Source: Macrostomum hystrix
Lineage: Eukaryota; Platyhelminthes; Macrostomidae
Direction: 5' to 3'
Length of the DNA: 64,000 bases
NCBI GenBank assembly: GCA_950097015.1
Contig: CATNEN010000038.1
Span: 7,810,001 to 7,874,000, forward strand
Part shown: piece by piece, positions 46,501-56,000 of the stretch
How positions within the stretch are numbered: position 1 is the first letter of the stretch
How the letters are laid out: each line of letters begins with the position of its first letter
Translations under genes and position numbers: made by a program
The notes under the pieces: generated by a model
What the model was told of the DNA's origin: nothing
The model's database searches: none
What the model saw: the letters and a program-made list of their open reading frames with translations, nothing else

Positions 46501-49140
46501 GGTGGTGGCAGTTGATGTAATCCTGCACCGCATCCTCAAGACTGTCAGGCCCGATGTGACTTAGCAGCAGCTGGGCTCGGACGCGACCTTTGAACTCCCG
46601 GAAGGTCAGCTTGGCTAGGGCGAACGCTTCCTATGTGCCAGATGATCAACTTATCGACTAACCTTAGGCTGAAAATTGTCTCCGAATGCGTGTATCCTGC
46701 CTCGCCGCGCCTCAGCCCCTGTCCTACTCTGCCTCAGCCCCTCCTACTCTGCCTCAGCCCCTCCTACTCTGCCTCAGCCCCTGTCCTACTCTGCCTCAGC
46801 CCCTGTCCTACTCTGCCTCAGCCCCTCCTACTCTGCCTCAGCCCCGGTCCTACTCTGCCTCAGCCCCTCCTACTCTGCCTCAGCCCCTGTCCTACTCTGC
46901 CTCAGCCCCTGTCCTACTCTGCCTCAGCCCCTCCTACTCTGCCTCAGCCCCTTGTCCTACTCTGCCTCAGCCCCTGTCCTACTCTGCCTCAGCCCCTCCT
47001 ACTCTGCCTCAGCTCCTGTCCTACTCTGCCTCAGCCCCTCCTACTCTGCCTCGCTAAATGAAAATTTAGAAAAATACCTGAACAGCGGCGCAAATAATTT
47101 TGCTATTATTTTCCTGGTCGTCATAGCAACGCCGTAAAGCTTCACTCGCGTCCAGCCTAGCAGAGCTGGCCAGCTCCAGGTAGCGAGTGATAAGGGCCTG
47201 AGAAGGTTTTAAGAAAAGGACAGCTATATGCATACAAGTGTGCAGCTTGAGGTGATTCTTTAGTCATTGCAATCTGATTTTTACCTGTTTCCTCGCGCGC
47301 AACAGTGGGTTGTTTTGCGACAGTGGCGACACCACAGGCGGCGGACCGTGCAGGCCCGCCATGTGAGCGTCAATCGATCTAGCTAGCCGCCCATCCGCTG
47401 TTGTTGGCGGCATCAGTGACGGTGGTGTTGGCGGCGGCGGAGGTGGCGGAGGCGTTGGTGGCGAATAAAAGTCCAGATAGGACCTGGTTCGCGGCACAGC
47501 CAATTCAGTCATTAGCGGCAGCGGCACCAGCGGTCCGTAAATTAGATCCCGCCTGGTGTGCAGGTCACAGATTTCGTCTCGCAATCGCCTAACCTGGCGA
47601 TCGTAGTCGCTGACAAGGTCAGCTCGAGACTGCAGGTGGCTGCGGGCCTGCTCGGCCTCAGATAGTCTGCGTTTGTTGGCAGTCAGGTGGGCAGTGAGGT
47701 GGGAAGTAAGTTGGGCAGTCAGGTAGGCAGTCAGGTGGACTGTCAGGTGGACAGTGGGGTAGGCATTCAGGTGGACTGTCAGGTTGGCAGTCAGGCGGAC
47801 AATCAGGTGGACAGTGGGTGGGCATTCAGGTGGACTGTCAGGTGGGCAGTCAGGTGGACAATCAGGTGGACAGTGGGTTGGGCAGTCAGGTGGACAGTGG
47901 GGTGGGCATTCAGGTGGACAATCAGGTGGGCAGTCAGTTGGGCAGTCAGGTGGACAATCAGGTGGGCAGTCAGGTGGGCAGTCAGGTGGACAATCAGGTG
48001 GACAGTGGGGTGAGCAGTCAGGTGGGCAGTCAGGTGGACAATCAGGTGGACAGTGGGGTGGGCAGTCAGGTGGACTGTCAGGTTGGCAGTCAGTTGGACA
48101 ATCAGGTGCAATTTTTGGAGAAGCCTCACCTGTGTCGCAGGGCGCGCAGCTCCGCTTCGGTGAACATCATCTCGCTGGCGGAGGCCCGGCCCTGCCTCTC
48201 CAGCTCCTGGCGCGAATTCTCCAGCCTAGAATCGCGGGTTGAAGTTTGGCGGTGCAGGTTGCGGTCAGAAACGCTGCATTAAAAACAGCCCAAATCCTGA
48301 AATCCGCAGCTTTTAAATACGAGTTGGTGAGCGCACCGGAAGTCAGAATTGCGCTTCCAGCCTCAAATTTTAGCTTCTGCTGATAGTCGACGGCAGAGGA
48401 AGGAGCAAAATTTAATTTTCAAATTCGAAACCGCTTCCTGTCTTGACAGCGCAATTCTAAAAGTTTCTTCCTGTGCTCGGCCCTGCTTTAAAAGCAGATC
48501 GTTGGGTTGAGTTCGAGCGACCGCAAGCAACTGAGATACACATAATTACTTTGAGAAGCCTTTGACTGCTCTGACTGCTTTGGTCCAAGGCCTTGAACAG
48601 GTTTCAATTTTCACGTAAAATCTCGATTTTAGATCTTTAGTAATACGAAACCTTGGATGTTTCTGAGGTTGTGCTATAATTAGTTTGATAGTCTCAGAAA
48701 AAAAGAATCAATTTTCAAAAATTACTCAGCCTTGATGTCCTTATTCTCGACTCTGGACTGCCTCAAATAAGCCTCCAGCTGAGCCAGCGAGTCCTCGTAG
48801 GACTGTCGAACCTCGGCCGCAAGTCGCTCCTTGCTAGCAGCCTCGGCGATGACGCTGAGAGAAGCGTCCGAGCTGAGTCCGCTGGCGAAGAAGCCCTGAC
48901 CCAGCAGGGGCAGCAGCCGTGACTTAATGCCAGCTGCGCCGGCTCCGTATAGCCGACCTGCGCTCGAAGGGAAAAGAATGTAATCAAAGCATTGAACAAA
49001 TATTTCGCGTGATCGTCTATCCTTTTAAACAGCTAGAAATTTTTCTATTTACCTTCAGAGGCGCAAAGGCTGAGCAGCTTAAAAAGCTGACCTTGAAGAC
49101 GAGCGTTGAGTTCAAAACCTGGCTTTGGCCAGGTTTTCAT
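40600..49140 (-). CDS. SPATA18/MIEAP-like mitochondria-eating protein
   Basis: Twelve exons, all joining in phase (711 residues): 49140-49053, 48957-48726, 48225-48130, 47666-47285, 47197-47078, 46630-46472, 46112-45937, 45005-44873, 43932-43678, 42946-42614, 41199-41127, 40688-40600. Residues 30-180 are Leu/Arg/Glu-rich and probably coiled coil. A Pro-rich linker follows, then a domain from about 255 to 460 with ALITRYLELASSARLDASEA, FIRTACQLAWEMVALAQPLE and KYRRTFDSEFTAPLVSHY-TWPAL ending KGEACTRRG. The aromatic-WPAL and KGEA pattern after a helical R-x-A-W segment is what I know of the MIEAP domain of SPATA18, which acts in mitochondrial quality control. The C-terminal 250 residues (His cluster, CLCCCGGRG, acidic LEEEDDQDVDEF, Asn/Pro/Thr repeats) look lineage-specific. 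The start ATG follows acceptor-like TTTTTTGTATTTTTCAG by 13 nt; an ATG further upstream (49260) is in frame but less likely. Family call is from memory of motifs; gene structure is strong. The exon 6 donor GAG|GTCTGA is weak. Confidence 0.75.
40785..41115. repeat. 12-bp minisatellite, SPATA18-like intron 11
   Basis: About 27 units of GGATAGAGGAGC with TTGAGAAGC variants. The period, a multiple of three, leaves frames open on both strands. It lies inside an intron bounded by donor CTAG|GTGAGC and acceptor TCTCCGCAG. Confidence 0.93.
41398..42555. repeat. 19-bp minisatellite, SPATA18-like intron 10
   Basis: About 60 units of GTTGAGACCTAGGTGGGAT, with ACCCACAGG and AAACC variants and an alternating ATATT/ATGTT site. 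The same order of variants reappears at about 41,660-41,900, 41,960-42,170 and 42,170-42,470, indicating block duplication. Confidence 0.96.
43065..43485. repeat. 34-bp minisatellite, SPATA18-like intron 9
   Basis: About 12 units, core GGGAATCCCAAAGGGGTCCG plus AGGGAATCCCGAAT. Each unit holds the near-palindrome GGGAATCCC twice. Toward 43,620 it degrades into scattered GGGAA/TTCCC words. Plus-strand open frames are repeat artefacts. Confidence 0.92.
44095..44660. repeat. 19-bp minisatellite, SPATA18-like intron 8
   Basis: About 30 units of CTGGCTAACAGGTGTGTAT, with GCGTGTAT and CTGTCTAATCGG variants. On the gene's sense strand each unit contains CCTGTTAGCCAG, a 3' splice-site-like string. 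Confidence 0.95.
45060..45895. repeat. 22-bp minisatellite, SPATA18-like intron 7
   Basis: About 38 units, core GTGAGTGATCATAKAGTGAG then GC, with CAGGCATGAGTGATC variants. It runs almost from the exon 7 donor to about 55 nt from the exon 8 acceptor, so the intron is little more than the array. Confidence 0.96.
46220..46442. repeat. 14-bp minisatellite, SPATA18-like intron 6
   Basis: About 12 units of GGGAAATCCCGAAT with GGAAAATCC and CTAAT variants. The core resembles the intron 9 array (GGGAATCCCGAAT). Confidence 0.9.
46712..47055. repeat. 20/22-bp minisatellite, SPATA18-like intron 5
   Basis: About 16 units of TCCTACTCTGCCTCAGCCCC, alternating with 22-bp forms carrying an extra TG. It ends about 20 nt inside the exon 5 donor. 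Plus-strand frames of 120-150 codons are artefacts. Confidence 0.95.
47680..48112. repeat. 12-bp minisatellite, SPATA18-like intron 3
   Basis: About 35 units of GTCAGGTGGACA with GTGGGC, ATC and GTGGGG variants. On the gene's sense strand it reads CCACCTGACTGT, carrying the branch-point-like CTGAC in many units, and ends about 15 nt before the acceptor AACAAACGCAG. Confidence 0.94.
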
Positions 49141-49299
49141 ATGTTGTATTTGTCTGAAAAATACAAAAAACCATGTACAAGTGGTACCCTTACTGACCAC
49201 GTGCTTCGTATTTCCGAGGGTCTGCCCCTTGGATCGCCCAATTAGTTCATACTTCTCCATCAGTGTTCTCACCAGTTACCATCTCAGATTCTCGGTTGT

Positions 49300-51369
49300 A
49301 ACCAAGAAATGGGAGCAACCAAGGGCCTTAATTATTTAAGGTTCCACCAAGGCGGAACTTCAGCTTATTTCGGGACACAAAAGACGATCAGGTCCACATT
49401 TAAATCGGTCTATAACCACCGCGCCAAGTGCCAAAGCCCTCAAGGACATTAGGCATTGTTTATTCAAGTGATTCGCAGTCGTATTAACTGGAAAAATAAG
49501 TGCTTTTTATAGGGTCATTATTTAAAATTTAAACAGAGTCCACTAAAATGCAATTGACGACCTGAATATTTAGTATATTTTTTTCTAGACTACATAAATA
49601 GACACCCAAAATTGCGTATACATAGCTTGTATTCGCTATTCCATTTCTGTAATTTTTTCCTGAAGATATGAGAAAGCATCGATATCCACTAAGCGCTGCA
49701 AAGACTCAGACATCAGGATTTAAATTATTTATTGAAGTTAGTCTTTGATGTTGTTTCGCTAAAATAAAGTCTAGCCAAGACAGTCGAGGTATGTATGCAG
49801 ACAAACCTAACAGAAAGCCATTAAACATTCGAAATTTCCCGTATCAAATAACAAATTATCTATATTAGATGCAAACTAAAACAAAAGAAAAATCGCGCTT
49901 TAGATGTGCTATGAAAATGTACACATTGGTGAGTTTTCCAACACTAGCATACAAAAAAGTGTGGTTTGCGTTCTGAGGAAGAGAAAATTTGTATCTAAAA
50001 TAAATTAAAAAAGTGGATGAGACAAATTGGATTGCGCAGACCATTTTACCAAGAACAAACGATCTGTTTCTAACATTTTCCGTGATTCTTGTAAACATTT
50101 CGAAGTGGCGATTAATGTTTAAACAGTTTCTTTAGAAAGTGTCTAATAAATTTGTGTCAAAACTTAGTGCTATGTTTTTATGAAGAATGTCCTCTCAAGA
50201 CTTAATAACTAAAGAACTTTTTTTCTGAAACAGCTTTGTTCTTTAAAAAATTAAAAAAAATATTTTTAATTTCGTGTATTGTTATTAACATACTTCTTTC
50301 TATGTTATTAGTTGCAAGTTCGCTGTAATAAATTACAGCGTAATTTCACATTGAAATAAAATTTTCACATTGCAAGCTGTGTAGCTGTAATTTTTGCAGA
50401 AAATAGTATAAACAAACCTATTAAACTTAACTACAATCTTACATCCTGGATCAATGGGTGGTAGTATTAGCGAGATTAGAGTAGGGGGCCTATAGTCTAG
50501 ACAAAATATTTTTGGTTTTTAATGATCTGTAGGGGGTGACCAGCATGGGTAATCCATAAATTAAAAAATCTTATTAACTAAGACCTAGCTATGAACAATT
50601 TATGCTAGGCCCTAATTTAAAATTAGAAATATATGAAGGAATTGAAAAGAATATTATCAGCTTCTAATCTGTCCTAGGACCTAGGTGTATTTATTAAAGA
50701 CTGCAGCACTGGAGAGTTGGGACCCAGATGCCAATTCTTTGCCAGCTTGCAGCAGCTGTCTTCGCAGGAAATGTCTGGACCTTCAATGTTGCCAATTCTT
50801 ATGGCCTAGGCCTATAGCTATATCAAAACAGGCAACCTCTGGCTGTGGCCTGTGGGAAATCCACTGAGCTTTAATCACAGTACTTCATGCCCAAACAATA
50901 AATAAACCGGTTTCAATATTTGTCATTTGAATTTTAATTGTTGTATATGAAACATTTATTTAAAGTTAGGCCTTTACATATAGCAGATTTTCTGCTTTTA
51001 GTTCTATAAGATATTAGTTAATAAAATGGGCCAATTTTCTAGATTCCTTTTTATTGTAATTTTAATAGATTTTAGATTTCCTAAAGGCTAAATAGTAAAA
51101 TTTAAGAAATTGTGCAGAGTATTAAGTAGTCATGCACAATCCTATATCTTTCAATTCAGTATTTAGAGAATCTAAAAACCTATTAAAACAATTATGTATA
51201 CAAGTTAATAAAATAGCATAATGTTTTTAGAGACTTTTTAATATTATTAATTTTTTTCATAGACAATGTAGTCTTTTTTGTAGACTATATTAGTATTATA
51301 AGCTAGTTTTTCCTGTAAAATTAATTTTTTTTCATTTCATTCTTTCAAAAGTAAAAATTTAATTTTATT
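49300..51369. other. AT-rich spacer upstream of the SPATA18-like gene
   Basis: No coding sequence recognised. The first 150 bp may include the SPATA18-like promoter. TAGGCCTA-like palindromic words recur here and in the 10-14 kb spacer. Confidence 0.45.
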
Positions 51370-52013
51370 TAGGGTAATGTATCATCAACCAAACAAGAAT
51401 GTGTATTTTTTACTTCAAACCTAAGCTACAGATTTTCTATTTAAGATATGATGATAATTCAAAAGCCAAGTTATAGAAAACAGTTACATCTTTATAAAAA
51501 GTATCTGCTTTTGCTATTTTATCAAATATAAAAAAAGTTTTTCCTGCTTTTTATCTAAAACCAAACAATGATTTTCATGTATCTTCAAACCAAACAGAGA
51601 ATTTGATGTTTGGTTTTACAATTTGAGTGATTGGTTTAATCTTATTTTAAGGAGTGAACTATCATGAATTATGTAATTTGAAAGCATTTTTCATGCTCTA
51701 TAAATAACTACATTTATGGTCATTTAATTGGCAAGCAACCACATACAATCTTCGTCTAAAGTACATACAGAAAAATGTTGTTAAAAAGTATGCTTTTGCA
51801 ATAAAAATTTCTACTGAAACATCAATATCTTTCTTTCCTCTTAATGCTTCATTGCACATCATGCCTCAGCTTGTAGATAATTTCTTCAACTTTCAAATTA
51901 GTTGTTCTGTGAAACACAATTGCTTGTTTCTGTCTTGCACGAGACCAAGGAAGAGGTCAAAATTCTTGTTCAGTTTTGAAGATACACTGTTCGGTTGATG
52001 ATACATTACCCTA
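51370..52013. mobile_element. About 640-bp MITE with TA target duplication
   Basis: Inverted ends: GGGTAATGTATCATCAACC followed by AAACA at 51372, mirrored by TGTTC then GGTTGATGATACATTACCC ending 52011, about 23 of 24 bases matching. Both ends are flanked by TA (51370-51371, 52012-52013), as for Tc1/mariner-type elements. The interior is AT-rich with CAAACCAAACA-like subterminal words and no open frame. Confidence 0.8.
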
Positions 52014-53000
52014 ACAACTTTTTTCCATAATTTAGTAAGGCAGACCATCTTTTTGTTTGTAAGTTAAAAAGTTTGCAAAAACTTTATGTCCTATTGCACA
52101 TTTATTTATCTACACAAAATAGTATAAGAAAGAGGCCTAGAGAAGCACAAAGATTCAAAGAGGTGGTATGACAGTCTTTGCCAAACCCTTTGACTTTGCA
52201 TGTTGACCAACCCCACCTCAACTAGACTGGGGTTGAGGGGTTTTGAGTGTAGCTAGCCAGTTACATATCTATTGACTGCTACATTAGGCTTATTTTAAAT
52301 GTAAGCTATAACCTAGGCCTAGACTTGGTTATTAGAAGATCTCATTAGTAAGCTCAAAAAAACATACACAAGTGTTCATAACAATTGGATACTACAATGT
52401 TTCTACAATGAAATGTGACAACCTCAGTGCTAAATTGATCATTTGCTATATGTTTTGGCCATTAAAATTTGGCTGAAATCAAAATCATGGTGATCATAAA
52501 TCATTGCAATCAGTCCGGATTGCTGATGGCATTAAGTCTAATTCTTAAGCTGACACTACAAAAAGCAAAGAAGCAAATTTAGGGAAAATTCAGGAGCAAT
52601 TTGATTCAATTATGCATACTTTGGCCAAGTATGAAAAGGCTAAGTAGAGGAGCAAAATTGTCAAAGGAATTTGGAAGCAGTGCAGGCTGAGCAGCAAAAA
52701 GTCACAGTGCATTAACTTTCATTGCATTAGCCTCTAGTGGATTATAGATTTATAGCTAATCCTGACTAGGTGTAATGTCTTCTATATATCTATTAGCCAC
52801 AAGTTATGATATAATAAAAAAGACTAGTATTTTCAGATTGTCCACACATCTTGTCTGAATAATATACAGTTGCTTAATTATTATTTAGTTTTATTGTCAT
52901 AAAATTTTTCAACCTATATGTATGTTTGCGTATTTAAAGTGAAATCAGTTCAAGCAATTCAGTTGCTGAAACCTGTCCCTCTCCACCTGCAATTGCAGAC
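52014..53000. other. Spacer and probable 5' region of KMT2-like gene
   Basis: AT-rich without coding features until a pyrimidine-rich acceptor-like CTCTCCACCTGCAATTGCAG ending at 52998. Directly after it lies a four-codon upstream frame ATGCCAGGCTAG. Confidence 0.45.
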
Positions 53001-53093
53001 ATGCCAGGCTAGTTCAACTCAGCAGATTCCTATCAGACCTTTGCGCAACGCACAGCTGTGACTGACTGGATCCGCTCTAGCAGCGTGCCCGGC

Positions 53094-56000
53094 ATGCACC
53101 AGCATCATCCGCAGTCCGACGACAGCTGCCAGGATGAGGCTGATGAATCGCCAGCCTCGGCAGCTGGGGGGCGCTCGGCTAGCAGGCGTTTCGTAGAAAC
53201 TGTCGTCAGCAGCGCCGCTGGCGACGTCAGTGGCGCTCACACCGCCTGCCGGCGCAGCAGTCGGCGAAATCCTCTTCGCTGCAATGTCGAGTCAACCCAA
53301 TCGATCAACTCCTCCGCCGGCTCGTCGCGCCCTCAGCGTCGCCTGGCGATGCCGTCGTCACCTTCGCCGTCGGCTTCTTCGTCGACGACAGGCGCCCAGC
53401 AATCTAGGTATGTCGCTAATCGGCGATGCAACGATCAAGACGAAGATGACGAAGAGGAGGAAGAAGAAGAAGACATGGCGAACCCATCCGAGGCTTCGGA
53501 GGCTTTCAGCGCTGCCAGCGTCAACAACGATGGCGACGGCGATGAAGACGATGGCGAGGGCGACGAGTATGAAAAAGATGAAAACGAAGACGACGATGGT
53601 GACGAAGATTATGAACAGGAAGATGAGGACGAGGAGGATATGGGCGACGAGGAGCGGGGCAACCCGGCTTCGGCGACTTCTCGATCTCGACGACGAACTG
53701 AATCAACGAAGGCTACAAATTCGACAACCGCGGCGACGCAGTCTACCGTTTGCGGCGGAGGCGGCGTCGGTGATGGCGTTGCTGGTTCGCGCAGCCTTCG
53801 ACTTCGCAATCGACGCCGGCAGCTGCGGCTGAGCCGGGCCGCCGGTGTGAAGCGTCGGTCCGACTCGGTCGATTCGGAGAACGAGGCGTCTTCGGGCGAC
53901 AGGTTTGTGCCAGAACAGAAATAAAGCAGAACATTTATTTGTTTAGAATAGCCTCTATAGCATTGTCTGTACATTTACAGCGTTTACGAGTCAGCTTATC
54001 AAGCAAGCAGCCAGCTGCAGCAGCAGCAACAACAGCAGGAGCAACAACAGCTGTGCTGTTTCTGCAACCTATCAGATTGCAACACAACATTTGGCCAGGG
54101 GGACATGACTCGTTTTCGGCTGCCACCTAACTTTTCCACCCAATTGGCGGCTAGCAAGCGTCCAGCAGCAGCAGCAGCTGGAGCCATGGAAGACGACAAT
54201 TGCTGCCTAGATGTTGTCCGCCGGCGCCGGGAAGGCCAGCCTGTGGAGTCCTCGCGTCCCGGCGTGCCGAATCCTTGGCTGGACGCCGACGGCCGGCCCT
54301 ACGGCCTAGTGCACGAGCTGGGCCGAGTTGGACACGCCGAGGTGCCCGATTTGGCCAAGCTGGTCGACGCCGACGGCGGTGCCTGGGCTCATCACTGCTG
54401 CGCCGCCTGGTCTCCGGAGGTGGTGATGAACGCGGCTGGCGAGCTGGAAAATGTCGACAGGGCCCTCGCCAACGGCCTCGGCCAGAGGTGCTCATTTTGC
54501 AAACGACTCGGCGCCAGCCTGCCCTGCTGCGCCAACAGATGCGCCAAGCGATACCACTTTGTGTGCGCTGCTGCTGCCGGTTGCTTCCAGGTGAGTGTCT
54601 TTATCAGAGACTAACTGTGACAGTGACTGACTGTCTGTATCAGTGGCTGATTGTCTGTATCATTTACTGACTGTCTGTGACAGTGACTGACTGTCTGTAT
54701 CAGTGGCTGACTGTCTGTATCAGTGGCTGATTGTCTGTATCATTTACTGACTGTCTGTATCAGTGACTGACTGTCTGTATCAGTGGCTGACTGTCTGTAT
54801 CAGTGGCTGACTGTATCAGTGGCTGACTGTATCAGTGGCTGACTGTATCAGTGGCTGACTGTATCAGTAGCTGACTGTATCAGTGGCTGACTGTATCAGT
54901 GGCTGACTGTATCAGTGGCTGACTGTATCAGTGGCTAACTGTATCAGTGGCTGACTGTATCAGTGGCTGACTGTATCAGTGGCTGACTGTATCAGTGGCT
55001 GACTGTCGCACCTACCCCCGCACCACAGGACTACCGCACACTGCGCCTGTGGTGCTGGGACCACCTGGCCCAGGCGGACACCTCGGACGAGCATGCCATG
55101 TGCTACGTGTGCGACAAGGCACTACCGGATCTCGGCGACCTGCTGTACTGCACGGCCTGTGGCCAGCACTACCACGCCAGCTGCTTGGATCCGCGCGTCA
55201 CCCTCAGCCCCACAGTGCGAGTCGGCTGGCAATGCCCCGACTGCAAGGCCTGCCTGCACTGCGGCGAGAACAAAAACGAAGAGAAATTATTAATCTGCGA
55301 TGTCTGCGACAAGGCGTTCCACACCTACTGCCTGAAGCCGGCGATGCGCTGCATTCCCCGCAGCGGCTGGAAGTGCACCCGCTGCCGCGTCTGCTTCGAC
55401 TGCGGAGCCCGCAGCCTCGGAAGCTGCAACAGCCTCGGCGGCGGTGGCGACAGCTCCGGCCGTGTCGCTGTCCGCTGGCATGCGAACTACACGCAGTGCG
55501 ATCGCTGCCACCACGCTGCCAGGACTCGGCAACAGCAGCCCCAGCTTCCACAGCAGCGTCAGCGTCGACCGTCGGCATCTCCGACACCATCAGACGCTTC
55601 ATTATCGTCGTCTTCAACTTCGACGGCTGTTAAGAAGAAGCGCCGTCGTGTATCAGCTTCGTCAAATGCCACAACAGCTGCCACCGTGCAGCAGCCCATG
55701 CCGCCTCCACCCGCGCCTCCGCCACCGTCGCAGCAACAGCAGCAACAGCCACAACAGCAGCAACCAGTCGCATTAACCCGATCAGCTTCTGGCGTCCGGC
55801 TGAACCAACCAAGTCAGCAGCAGCAACAGCAGCCGCTCCAGTCGACACAGTCAGCAGCAGTTGGAATCAAGCCACCAAGAAAGTCGACTCTCACAGCTGC
55901 CGATGCTGCTGAATGCGCCTTCGACAAGGATGATCATCCCATCACTGTGGTTGTCTGCCGACAGCCGGATGAGACTTTTTTCTGCTCGCAAGATGTCTGT

